Of a DNA stretch of 17,060 nucleotides, positions 1 through 6,487 are shown piece after piece (position 1 is the first letter of the stretch; each line of letters starts with the position of its first letter). The translations under genes were made by a program, and so were the position numbers. Under the pieces are notes generated by a model that was given only the letters and a program-made list of their open reading frames with translations, was not told where the DNA came from and did no database searches. Source of the DNA: an uncultured Bacteroidota bacterium (lineage in GTDB: Bacteria; Bacteroidota; Bacteroidia; Chitinophagales; Chitinophagaceae); NCBI GenBank assembly GCA_946887345.1, contig CAMPKR010000012.1, positions 1 to 17,060 on the forward strand, given 5' to 3'.

Positions 1-139
1 TTGGTATATTGATACGTATGTTCCTGGTTAACTGTGTGTGGAGATCTACCTCGCGCGGAAGGACTTCTGAATAAGCCGGAACGAGGAGTACGTCATCAAA
101 AGTAAGCCCCTCGCCGTAGAATTTAGATTTTGCAGCCAT
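1..139 (-). CDS. guaB: IMP dehydrogenase, N-terminal fragment (cut by window edge)
   Basis: Only the first 46 codons are inside the window. The reading frame begins at the ATG complementary to 137-139 and opens [20 protein letters not shown], followed by [13 protein letters not shown]. This matches the N-terminus of bacterial IMP dehydrogenase, where the GLTFDDVLL and EVLPREVDL segments are strongly conserved. The enzyme oxidises IMP to XMP with NAD+, the first committed step of GMP synthesis, in the cytoplasm. The CBS and catalytic regions lie outside the window, so activity cannot be judged. A good TAnnTTTG -7 element sits only three bases upstream of the ATG, so the transcript may be leaderless or nearly so. 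The next gene in the window is transcribed in the opposite direction. Confidence 0.93.
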   Translation of the reverse strand, partial: MAAKSKFYGEGLTFDDVLLVPAYSEVLPREVDLHTQLTRNIRINIP

Positions 140-142
140 GTG

Positions 143-150
143 CAAAGATA
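143..150 (-). promoter_or_regulatory. Bacteroidota -7 promoter element for guaB
   Basis: The minus strand reads TATCTTTG, a full match to the Bacteroidota primary-sigma -7 consensus TAnnTTTG, ending three bases before the guaB ATG. No clear TTG -33 element is seen at the expected spacing. If this element is used, transcription would start at or within a few bases of the start codon. Confidence 0.55.
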
Positions 151-250
151 GGTCAGCGAGCTCAAATTTTAAAAACAGCTTTTGACTATAGGCTTATAAA
201 CGGCCAAAACCCTTTACTACATTGACTTCTACAGCCTCTTCGCTAATGAA

Positions 251-376
251 TTTAACGCAAAGACCGCAAAGGAGCGCAGAGAATTCGCAGAGTTTATTAG
301 CAATTCCGGTACCAACCAGTCCGGCCTCCTTTGCGCCCCTTCGCGGTGCTTAGCGCCCTTTGCGGTTAAAATATTT
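251..376. repeat. Intergenic CGCAAAG-type inverted repeat
   Basis: This fills most of the gap between guaB and the next gene. The left arm (251-292) carries CGCAAAG, CGCAAAGG and CGCAGAG words. The right arm (328-376) carries the complementary words CTTTGCG, TTCGCGG and CCTTTGCGG, so the whole is an imperfect inverted repeat with TTTAAC at its outer edges. A related element at 3176-3262 has the arms in the reverse order. Such purine-rich CGCAAAG arrays look like a dispersed genomic repeat family. No protein-coding content was seen. Confidence 0.6.
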
Positions 377-399
377 ACCTTGCAGAAAAATTACCCCCG

Positions 400-1704
400 T
401 TGCGTTTTAACCCACATCTCGCTTTTGAGCCACTAGAGGCCCAGGATGCTTACCAGTCGCAGGCACTGAAAAGCCTGCTTAGCTACCTGTACCTGCACTC
501 CCCGTTTTATCAAAGGCTGCTGAAGGAACACAAGGTCAATATCTACAATATAAAGTCGATAGACGATCTGCACTTCCTGCCAACGACCAGCAAAAGCGAT
601 ATGCAGGAACACAACTGGGATTTTCTATGCGTGCCCACAGAGCAGGTGAAAGAATACACTGCTACCTCGGGCACCATGGGCAGACCTGTAACTATTGCCC
701 TTACAGCCAATGACCTCGACCGCCTCTCCTACAATGAAGAGCAGTCCTTTCTTTGTGCCGATGGCAAGCCCGAAGATACCTACCAGCTCATGCTCACCCT
801 CGACCGCCAGTTTATGGCGGGCATAGCCTATTACCAGGGCATCCGCAAGCTGGGTGCTTCACTGGTACGTACAGGCCCGGGCCTCCCTGCCATGCAGTGG
901 GATACTATCATGCGCCTGCAGGCCAATAGCATTGTTGCTGTTCCCTCCTTCATGCTGAAGCTGATAGAATATGCACAGGAACACCAGGTAGACCTCAAAG
1001 ATTCGCCTGTAAAGAAAGCTGTATGCATAGGTGAGAGCCTCCGCAACGGCGACTTCGAGCTCAACGCCCTGGGTGAAACCATACACAAGGAGTGGCCTAT
1101 TAAACTATATACTACCTACGCCTCTACAGAAATGCAAACGGCTTTTACCGAATGTGCCGCAGGCATGGGCGGCCACCAACAGCCCGATCTCATTATACTG
1201 GAAGTAATAGACGAAAAAGGCAATCCGCTGAAGTCTGGCGAATATGGCGAAGTAACTATTACCACGCTCGGTGTAGAAGGTATGCCGCTCCTGCGCTACC
1301 GCACGGGTGATATATGCACCTTCTACGAGTCCGTATGCAGCTGCGGAAGAAAATCACGGAGGCTGAGCCCTGTGCTGGGGCGTAAGCAGCAGATGATCAA
1401 GTACAAAGGCACCACGCTCTACCCGCCCGCTATTTTTGACATCCTTAACAACATCAGCTTCATTAAAGAGTACGTCGTAGAAGTCTTCACCAACGACATA
1501 GGCACCGACGAACTGATGCTGCACCTCAATACTCCCCTGCCCGTTGATGATTGCGAAATGAAGCTAAAACCATTACTGCAATCAAAGTTACGGGTAGCTC
1601 CCCTGCTCCATTTCCACTCAGCAAGCGATATGCAGCAAATGCAATTCCCCGCAGGAAGCAGAAAACAGATAAAGTTTGTGGACAACAGGAAGAGTGGGAT
1701 CTGA
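400..1704 (+). CDS. PaaK-like AMP-forming acyl/aryl-CoA ligase (phenylacetate-CoA ligase / F390 synthetase-like family)
   Basis: The 434-residue protein belongs to the PaaK branch of the adenylate-forming enzymes, which activate a carboxylate with ATP and usually pass it to CoA. Visible motifs are the P-loop ATSGTMGRP (88-96), the adenine/aryl-AMP motif YASTE (240-244), LLRYRTGD (297-304) and the hinge region after CSCGR (314-318). E251, C252, H259, C313 and C315 resemble the metal-binding set seen in parts of this family (inference). The N-terminal region (YLHSPFYQRLL, then DLHFLPTTSKSD) matches the family start. The first in-frame ATG is codon 68, which would delete that region, so the TTG at 400 is the likely start. 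The frame is closed by a stop at 367-369. It has no pathway neighbours here, so the substrate cannot be named; phenylacetate is only one possibility. Confidence 0.82.
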   Translation: MRFNPHLAFEPLEAQDAYQSQALKSLLSYLYLHSPFYQRLLKEHKVNIYNIKSIDDLHFLPTTSKSDMQEHNWDFLCVPTEQVKEYTATSGTMGRPVTIALTANDLDRLSYNEEQSFLCADGKPEDTYQLMLTLDRQFMAGIAYYQGIRKLGASLVRTGPGLPAMQWDTIMRLQANSIVAVPSFMLKLIEYAQEHQVDLKDSPVKKAVCIGESLRNGDFELNALGETIHKEWPIKLYTTYASTEMQTAFTECAAGMGGHQQPDLIILEVIDEKGNPLKSGEYGEVTITTLGVEGMPLLRYRTGDICTFYESVCSCGRKSRRLSPVLGRKQQMIKYKGTTLYPPAIFDILNNISFIKEYVVEVFTNDIGTDELMLHLNTPLPVDDCEMKLKPLLQSKLRVAPLLHFHSASDMQQMQFPAGSRKQIKFVDNRKSGI

Positions 1705-1709
1705 TTTTC

Positions 1710-1756
1710 GCAAGCGGGACGCTTGCAAATTATCGGTCTAAGCGAGACGCTTAGAC
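1710..1756. repeat. Pair of short perfect hairpins with GGA/AGA loops
   Basis: Two hairpins follow directly after the stop codon of the CoA ligase gene. The first has a 7-bp stem, GCAAGCG with CGCTTGC, around loop GGA (1710-1726). The second has a 9-bp stem, GTCTAAGCG with CGCTTAGAC, around loop AGA (1736-1756). Both share the core AAGCGrGACGCTT, so they look like two copies of one short palindromic repeat. No T-run follows, so a rho-independent terminator is not well supported, although they could protect the mRNA 3' end. Confidence 0.6.
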
Positions 1757-1848
1757 GAGCAACGAACGTCAAAAATAGTTTTAAGTACATTTCTACACGA
1801 AATTCAGCGGTGGAGTGTCGCCAGGTAAGGGTTTCAGCGGATTATAGC

Positions 1849-1949
1849 TCAATTTTGAATCAACTCAACTCAATTTTAGATTCATTTTAGATCAATTATA
1901 GGTTCATTTTAGATCAATTCATATCAATTTTGCATCAACTCAGATCAAC
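1849..1949. repeat. Degenerate 11-bp tandem repeat, AT-rich and helically phased
   Basis: About nine units begin with TCA or TTCA at a spacing of 10-11 bases: 1849, 1860, 1870, 1881, 1892, 1903, 1914, 1924, 1935 and a partial at 1945. The best unit is TCAATTTTAGA. A 17-base stretch, TTCATTTTAGATCAATT, occurs exactly twice, at 1881 and 1903. The A/T tracts recur once per helical turn, which predicts intrinsic curvature. The unit length is not a multiple of three and no open frame is apparent, so it is not a coding repeat. The rest of the 1757-2046 gap shows nothing else recognisable. Confidence 0.65.
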
Positions 1950-2046
1950 CAGACGGGAGGGTTTACAGTATGTCAAAGAACAGCTAAAGCCTTGCGTACA
2001 TTGGCTTTGAGTAAAGATACGAAATGACGGAGGAGCGATCCAAATC

Positions 2047-2054
2047 TAGTTTTG
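2047..2054 (+). promoter_or_regulatory. Possible -7 element (TAGTTTTG)
   Basis: TAGTTTTG fits TAnnTTTG exactly and is followed by CACATTGGCT, closely resembling the guaB promoter-start region (TATCTTTG then CACATGGCT). It lies four bases upstream of a TTG that opens a 44-codon frame. No convincing -33 TTG at 17-23 bases was found, so this is a tentative call. Confidence 0.3.
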
Positions 2055-2058
2055 CACA

Positions 2059-2193
2059 TTGGCTCTTAACTATACAAACCAATATAAAAGCGAGCATGTT
2101 GGCTTGGCACCTCATGACAGCTGGATTGAATCTATGAATAATGCTTATTATTATGCTCAATTGCAAAAGAGACTAAATAGAATTTGTTGCTAG
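2059..2193 (+). CDS. Candidate small ORF (44 aa), unknown function
   Basis: A frame from TTG at 2059 to TAG at 2191-2193 encodes a 44-residue polar peptide. It begins MALNYTNQYKSEHVGLAP and contains SWIESMNNAYYYAQLQKRL before ending RICC. The composition (W, several Y, Q, K and R, no low-complexity run) looks more protein-like than random AT-rich DNA would give. Its stop codon overlaps by one base a GTG at 2193 that is a possible start of the following membrane protein gene, as in translationally coupled pairs. A TAnnTTTG element is just upstream. Against it are the short length, the TTG start and no recognised family; it could also be the decayed end of a longer gene. I infer no function. 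Confidence 0.3.
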   Translation: MALNYTNQYKSEHVGLAPHDSWIESMNNAYYYAQLQKRLNRICC

Positions 2194-2558
2194 TGAGGAA
2201 CTTTTTGGATCAGATCGCAGGCGCGAGCTACTGTATATATTCCAGTATGCGTGAGGAAGATCCAAGAATGTGGGCCATATTTCTATTGTCAGGCATGTTT
2301 TTGATCGATTTACTAAGCGTGTGTTACTTTATTGAAGATGCGCTTTCAATCAAACTTATTAGTGGTTTGGGCGATTTATTTTTTATTTCAATTGCTATTG
2401 GTATCCTAATCGTAAACTTTTCCTATTATTCAGAGGCAAGAATGAAAATAGCTGTTGAAGAATTTAGAAAGAAATCAGTGGTGCTCCAAAATATATGGAA
2501 GGCTGTCGTTTTAGTTTTATTCCTGGGCCCACTAGCAGTACGGATGTTCTTTGGGTAG
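2184..2558 (+). CDS. Small integral membrane protein, hypothetical
   Basis: Up to 124 residues with three likely membrane segments (about 29-51, 61-80 and 104-122). A charged cytosolic-looking stretch, YYSEARMKIAVEEFRKKS, sits between the second and third. The layout, an aromatic IY motif near the N-terminus, paired helices, an aromatic/NF...YY segment, a basic-acidic linker and a last helix, resembles a common family of short hypothetical membrane proteins in Bacteroidota. No function is known to me. The start is uncertain: the frame opens after a TAG at 2178-2180, with TTG at 2184 and 2187 and GTG at 2193 available. The first ATG (2250) would remove the N-terminal IY region. Its 3' end is only 6 bases from the convergent PNPOx-like gene, with no terminator hairpin between them. 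Confidence 0.6.
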   Translation: MLLVRNFLDQIAGASYCIYSSMREEDPRMWAIFLLSGMFLIDLLSVCYFIEDALSIKLISGLGDLFFISIAIGILIVNFSYYSEARMKIAVEEFRKKSVVLQNIWKAVVLVLFLGPLAVRMFFG

Positions 2559-2564
2559 AAAAAG

Positions 2565-3104
2565 TTACAATCCCTTCATTCCATCAATGCTTTCCTTATT
2601 TTTTACGGCGCGGTATTCTACCAGACCTTCCGGGCCTTTCTTCGCCACCCATTTGTCCATCACGTCGCGGTCTTGTTTGAATTCGTAGAGCGGGATTGAG
2701 TAACCGCAGGAGTCGGAGATGCGGGAGACCTTTACAACTATATAAGCGCGGGTGCCCAAGCGTTCGGGAAACCGGTCGTTCAGCTCTTCAAAGCTTTCAT
2801 CACCGGGAGTAATTACTTCACCAGTGCCATGGAAGCGAATGATCTTGGGAGGACCGTCGAATGCGCAAAACATAATAACGATGCGGCCGTTTTCCTGCAG
2901 ATGTGCTATTGTTTCCACACCACTGCCGGTGAGGTCCTGGTAAGCGACTGTGTTCCCATCTATGATGCGGAAGGAGTCGAGGCCTTTTGGCGAGCAGTTG
3001 ATATGCCCCTCCGCTGAAAGCGGGGCTGTTGCAACGAAGAAGATCTTTTGCTTAGCTAGCCAGGTCTCTATTTCGGGGGTGATGGCTTCGTATATTTTTC
3101 CCAT
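2565..3104 (-). CDS. Pyridoxamine 5'-phosphate oxidase-family (FMN-binding split-barrel) protein
   Basis: The 179-residue protein starts MGKIYEAITPEIETWLAKQK and continues with IFFVATAPLSAEGHINCSPKGLDSFRI. It carries the strand pattern of the PNPOx-like split barrel, including VAYQDLTGSGVETIAHLQEN and RIVIMFCAFDGPPKIIRFHGTG, which normally line the FMN site. It is shorter than PdxH and lacks the C-terminal dimerisation domain of true pyridoxamine phosphate oxidases. It is therefore better called a general flavin- or cofactor-binding reductase/oxidase of unknown substrate. The ATG at 3104 is the natural start. A weak -7-like TATCTTCA lies upstream at 3109-3116. The gene is monocistronic and convergent with the small membrane protein gene. 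Confidence 0.85.
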   Translation of the reverse strand: MGKIYEAITPEIETWLAKQKIFFVATAPLSAEGHINCSPKGLDSFRIIDGNTVAYQDLTGSGVETIAHLQENGRIVIMFCAFDGPPKIIRFHGTGEVITPGDESFEELNDRFPERLGTRAYIVVKVSRISDSCGYSIPLYEFKQDRDVMDKWVAKKGPEGLVEYRAVKNKESIDGMKGL

Positions 3105-3175
3105 GCTATGAAGATACGACGATATGAGTGTTGGTGAGGTTAATGAAGGTTAAGCGGGAGATGGATCGAATATGT

Positions 3176-3262
3176 CTTTGCGTCACTTTGCGGTTCTCAG
3201 CGTCCTTTGCGGTTAAAATTTAAACGCAAAGGACGCAAAGGGAACGCGGAGAACACGCAAAG
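3176..3262. repeat. Second CGCAAAG-type intergenic inverted repeat
   Basis: The core is a perfect 11-bp inverted repeat: CGTCCTTTGCG (3201-3211) and CGCAAAGGACG (3225-3235) around an AT-rich centre that is itself nearly self-complementary. Further CTTTGCG words extend to the left and CGCAAAG and CGCGGAGAA words to the right. It shares its words with the element at 251-376, but here the TTTAA-type sequence lies in the centre rather than at the ends. Confidence 0.65.
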
Positions 3263-3279
3263 CCCAGTTGCAATGCCCG

Positions 3280-3416
3280 CTTACGAGACTGCTTCGTGCT
3301 TCGCGATGACAGGGCGAGCGGATTGGTTGCTTACTTAGTTTCTGCTGCGCAGAAATAGAAGATTATTACGCTGTGCTACATGAGAAAAGTTGCGGGTCGG
3401 GGCCCGCAATGACAAA
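3280..3416. other. Repeat-like intergenic stretch with small hairpins
   Basis: This non-coding stretch holds a segment reading GACTGCTTCGTGCTTCGCGATGAC and two short hairpins. One is TTTCTGC/GCAGAAA around TGC (3339-3355). The other is TTGCGGG/CCCGCAA around a 6-base loop near 3390-3409, followed by AATGAC. Sequence of the type GCTTCGT...CGCAATGAC is a frequent intergenic repeat in environmental bacterial genomes (recalled, not searched). No gene is seen here. Confidence 0.35.
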
Positions 3417-3431
3417 CATTTATCGAAAAGA

Positions 3432-3458
3432 AAAAGCAGGCTTCGAAAGCCTGCTTTT
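3432..3458 (-). terminator. Rho-independent terminator of the FadL-like gene
   Basis: A 12-bp perfect stem (AAAAGCAGGCTT with AAGCCTGCTTTT) surrounds loop CGA, 21 bases beyond the stop codon at 3480. On the minus strand it runs into TTTTTCTTTTC. It would also work weakly on the plus strand. Confidence 0.85.
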
Positions 3459-3479
3459 ATGAATGTTGTTTTATGTTTC

Positions 3480-4982
3480 TTAGAACTTAAAGCCGATGGT
3501 AAGGGCGGCGTTGTTTTTGGAATTTTTGATATTGGCTGTAGGTACTATTACCCCTTCGTAAGGAAGTACGTAAGGTTGTTCGGCCTGCTTGTAGGAGCTG
3601 TTCACAAGCGCAAAATCGATGAACCAGTCGCTGAAGCGGAAACCTAAGCCGGCAGAGATATCAATGCGGTCGCCATTACCCGCAGACTTCTTATAGGGAG
3701 AGCCATAATAGCCAAAACCCAGGCGAACCATCAGGATATCCATAGGTCTTGCTTCGGCACCGAGGCGGAAATTAGATGCGCCTTTGTAGGTAGAACGAAT
3801 GGCTGTATTGATGTATGACTCGTAGTCACCATTGTCTATATCCATGTTATAACGGGCGCTGTTGTAACCTACATATTCATAGTCAGCAGTGATAAAACCA
3901 ACCTTGCCTATGATACCTGTGGCACTGAGTACTCCTCTCCACGGCGTAGTGAGCACATAGCTAAAGGTGCCACCCGACAGTACTTCGTAAGGTATGTCAA
4001 AGTTGTATTGGGCATTGAGTGTGTATTCGTAGTTATCGGTCAGGCTGTAGACAGTCGGCGTATGTATTGAAGCACCAAAGCGGAATTGATCGGTAGCCTT
4101 GTAAATGAAACCGAGCTTTAGATTGATACCTGTACCTTTTGTCAGCAGGTCTTCGCGATAGGTGTATTCGTTGAAACCAAAAGGATTATCGGAAGGGTTA
4201 GTATTATTAGTGGACTCCTTATATACGCTGCTGCGCTGATACTTAATAGTAGGAATACCGACAGTAGCACCAAGCAGCAGTTTTTCCATATAGTTGCCAC
4301 CAAAAGAAATGACGAACTCGTTTTGACGGCCACGTTCGCTAACAGTGCGCCTTTGGGTAATACCCGCCTGGTAGGGCACCACAGTATAAAACCCACCCAT
4401 CGCAGTATCATACTCCAGCAGATAGGATTGGTAGCCGAGACCAGCCAGAGTAGCCGCATCTTCCGGGTCGCCGCCAAGGTTGGCGTCCACAACAAATATT
4501 TCGGATCCGCTGCTGCTGGAAACACCACTATTGAAGCCGCTATAAGCATAGTTGCGATGGAAGTCGGCCATCTTGTTGAAGCCTAGAGCGAAAGAGCCTG
4601 ATTTCCATCTGCTCTTTTCGTAGCGCTTTCCTTTTTTGGCATTGGTGAAGACCATTCCGAAGTTGTTGATGTTGAACTTGCTTACATCATCAGAAACGGA
4701 AGTACCCAGGTAAGTGCCATTGGCAGAGCCAATTTTGATAGAAGGAGTAAATACCATCTCGCTGCTGCGATAAACAGCTATGCCGGCGGGATTTACACTC
4801 AGGGAAGTAAAATCGCCACCAACAGATCCGAGAGCAGAGCCAAAGCCCATAGAACGGGCTGTGCCACTAGGGGCTAATTGGGAGTAACGTAATGCATCAG
4901 TTTCGTCTTGCGCCCAAGCTGTAACGGCAGTTACTCCAATAATGAGCGCTGTCGCCAGCGATAAAAAATATCCGTTATTCAT
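3480..4982 (-). CDS. FadL/OmpP1-type outer membrane transport protein
   Basis: The 500-residue protein has a clear signal peptide (about 1-25, ending AWAQ) and an alternating aromatic-polar beta-barrel pattern to its C-terminal ALTIGFKF. The N-terminal SLSVNPAGIAVY region includes NPAG at 64-67, the hallmark of the OmpP1/FadL/TodX family of outer membrane channels for hydrophobic molecules. Length and end are normal for Bacteroidota members, which are often misannotated as hemin receptors. It has its own promoter (TAAGTTTG at 5005-5012) and terminator (3432-3458), so it is monocistronic. The cargo is unknown; long-chain fatty acids are the family prototype. An acyl-CoA synthetase lies 7 kb away, but the distance gives no operon link. 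Confidence 0.82.
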   Translation of the reverse strand: MNNGYFLSLATALIIGVTAVTAWAQDETDALRYSQLAPSGTARSMGFGSALGSVGGDFTSLSVNPAGIAVYRSSEMVFTPSIKIGSANGTYLGTSVSDDVSKFNINNFGMVFTNAKKGKRYEKSRWKSGSFALGFNKMADFHRNYAYSGFNSGVSSSSGSEIFVVDANLGGDPEDAATLAGLGYQSYLLEYDTAMGGFYTVVPYQAGITQRRTVSERGRQNEFVISFGGNYMEKLLLGATVGIPTIKYQRSSVYKESTNNTNPSDNPFGFNEYTYREDLLTKGTGINLKLGFIYKATDQFRFGASIHTPTVYSLTDNYEYTLNAQYNFDIPYEVLSGGTFSYVLTTPWRGVLSATGIIGKVGFITADYEYVGYNSARYNMDIDNGDYESYINTAIRSTYKGASNFRLGAEARPMDILMVRLGFGYYGSPYKKSAGNGDRIDISAGLGFRFSDWFIDFALVNSSYKQAEQPYVLPYEGVIVPTANIKNSKNNAALTIGFKF

Positions 4983-5004
4983 ATTCCGCTTCTTAATGGT
5001 TTGA

Positions 5005-5037
5005 CAAACTTAGGTTTTGTTTGTTTAATGTCATCAA
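5005..5037 (-). promoter_or_regulatory. Bacteroidota promoter for the FadL-like gene
   Basis: On the minus strand a TTG (-33 type, 5035-5037) is followed after 22 bases by TAAGTTTG (5005-5012), a full TAnnTTTG match. The spacing is within the usual range. The element lies 22 bases before the ATG at 4982, which leaves a short leader. Confidence 0.7.
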
Positions 5038-5073
5038 GACTAAATCAAAGACTGTGCCGTCTTTAAAAAAGAA

Positions 5074-5102
5074 ACACCACGCTATAATATATAGCGTGGT
5101 GT
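5074..5102 (-). terminator. Rho-independent terminator of the low-complexity protein gene
   Basis: A 13-bp perfect stem (ACACCACGCTATA with TATAGCGTGGTGT) surrounds a 3-base loop. On the minus strand it is followed by TTTCTTTTTT. It lies 32 bases after the stop at 5135 and separates this gene from the FadL-like gene downstream. Confidence 0.88.
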
Positions 5103-5134
5103 CGAGTATTTTTATTGTGTTGCAGGTGAGAGAA

Positions 5135-6391
5135 TTACCTTCTTCCGCCTCCGCCGCCGCTGCGGCCGCCTCCGCCTGAGGACCCGCCGCCGAAGCTACG
5201 GCCACCACCGGAGCTTCCGCCCCAGCTGCCGGACGAACGGCTGCCGCCTGAGCTTGAGCCGCCCCAGCTGCTGCCGGATGAGCGGGTACCGCCCGAGTTA
5301 GATCCACCCCAGCTGCGACCACTCTCGCGGGTTCCGCCCGAGCTGCGAACTCCATTGCTGCGACCGCCACTATAGCCGCCACCGTTAGACATTTGACCGC
5401 CTGAACGGGAAGGACGGGTATTTTGCATACCACCACGATTGCCGTGACGGATTGAATTACCATCGTTTGCGCTTACGCCGCCATTATTAGCGCTAGAGAA
5501 CGAACCGCGTGTAGGCCTTTGTCCGCCGCGAACAGCAGAAGCTTCGTTGCTACGAACAGGTGATTCCGTCGGACGTACTGTAGGGCTGCCTACGGTTCCA
5601 CGAACGGGCGTATTATTATGACCTGCGTTGTTGGCTGTTCTCAAGCTGTTAGGACGCTCCTGGCTAATTTTGTTACCGTTACCACTGCCGAAAAATGGCC
5701 TTGTGATCTGGTTGTTACGGATTGCATTCATTGAATAGCGGGGACCGTATGTATAAGAGCGACCTCCGCCTGCGCCATAGCCGTTGTTAACACCGGCGTA
5801 GTAGCCATTCCAGTAGCCTGTATTGTAGCCACCGTAGAAACCTCCATATCCACCACCCCAGCCATAGCCGCAGTAAGGTGAATTCCAATAGCTATAGAAA
5901 CCCGGATAACCATACCAGTTGTTATATCCCCAGTAAGAAGACCAGTAAGGTCCACCGTATCCATATCCCATTCCGTAGCCCATGCCGAAACTCCAGCCGG
6001 GGTTATAACCATAACCACCATAAGGACCCCAGTAGGGATCGTACCAGAAAGGATTATTATAGAAAGAATTATAATACCCCATACCGTAAAAGCCACCATT
6101 GAAACGGCGGATGCTGGAAGCATAGGAATAGTCGTCGCTATCATACTCAGCATAATCCTCAGTTTCCTCGCTACGAACGGTATTATCGCCGGTAGACGAC
6201 CTGTAAGTGCCATCATCATAGCGGTCGGCACTGGAAGGCTCCCTTACGGGCTCAACGTGCTTTTCAGCGTCTTTTTTTGCATCCTTACTGTTATAGTAAA
6301 TATCATCATAAGGATCGGTGCTTTGAGCTACTGCAGAGCTGCTGATACCCAACCCGATAAGGACTAAAGCGGTTAAAAATACATGTTTCAT
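5135..6391 (-). CDS. Secreted Gly/Tyr/Ser/Arg-rich low-complexity protein
   Basis: The start chosen is the ATG at 6389-6391, since [20 protein letters not shown] followed by VAQ is a textbook signal peptide. A longer frame from 6454 would put 21 unlikely residues in front of it. The 418-residue product has three parts. There is an acidic segment rich in D, E, Y and S (about 24-95). A Tyr/Gly/Trp/Asn-rich block (about 97-215) has many GYG, GGY and YWG words. A Gly/Ser/Arg/Asn-rich tail (about 250-418) ends in SGG, SWGGS and GGGR repeats. It has a single cysteine (C174) and no recognised enzyme domain. Exported disordered or adhesive function is an inference from composition. It is divergent from proS, with a 96-base shared upstream region, and has its own strong terminator. 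Confidence 0.75.
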   Translation of the reverse strand: MKHVFLTALVLIGLGISSSAVAQSTDPYDDIYYNSKDAKKDAEKHVEPVREPSSADRYDDGTYRSSTGDNTVRSEETEDYAEYDSDDYSYASSIRRFNGGFYGMGYYNSFYNNPFWYDPYWGPYGGYGYNPGWSFGMGYGMGYGYGGPYWSSYWGYNNWYGYPGFYSYWNSPYCGYGWGGGYGGFYGGYNTGYWNGYYAGVNNGYGAGGGRSYTYGPRYSMNAIRNNQITRPFFGSGNGNKISQERPNSLRTANNAGHNNTPVRGTVGSPTVRPTESPVRSNEASAVRGGQRPTRGSFSSANNGGVSANDGNSIRHGNRGGMQNTRPSRSGGQMSNGGGYSGGRSNGVRSSGGTRESGRSWGGSNSGGTRSSGSSWGGSSSGGSRSSGSWGGSSGGGRSFGGGSSGGGGRSGGGGGRR

Positions 6392-6432
6392 TTTTTGTTG
6401 ATTTTGCGTAAGCAATCCTTTAGTGAAATTAC

Positions 6433-6440
6433 TACATTTG
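6433..6440 (+). promoter_or_regulatory. -7 promoter element for proS
   Basis: TACATTTG matches TAnnTTTG and lies 47 bases before the proS ATG. The nearest TTG upstream (6404-6406) is 26 bases away, a little longer than the usual spacing, so the -33 assignment is weak. Confidence 0.5.
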
Positions 6441-6487
6441 CGGCATTCCACCATCAGGAATATAACGAAAAGTATGCCAAATTTTGT

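Noticed and set aside
376..382. TACCTTG as a -7 element for the CoA ligase gene
   Set aside because: It is one base short of TAnnTTTG and has no -33 partner at normal spacing, so it is noted but not listed as a feature.
1984..2166. 60-residue minus-strand frame
   Set aside because: Ile/Ser-rich with no recognisable feature, and it opposes the better-supported small plus-strand frame. Judged chance.
4993..5463. Ala/Val-rich 156-residue frame on the minus strand
   Set aside because: It is an alternate frame of the GC-rich repeat tail of the low-complexity gene, runs across that gene's terminator and has no signal or domain.
6392..6454. 21-codon upstream extension of the low-complexity gene
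   Set aside because: It would bury a clear signal peptide behind a Cys-rich leader; the ATG at 6391 is the natural start.
6383..6487. 35-codon upstream extension of proS
   Set aside because: The added residues are not found in ProRS, the extension overlaps the start of the divergent gene, and the -7 element lies inside it.
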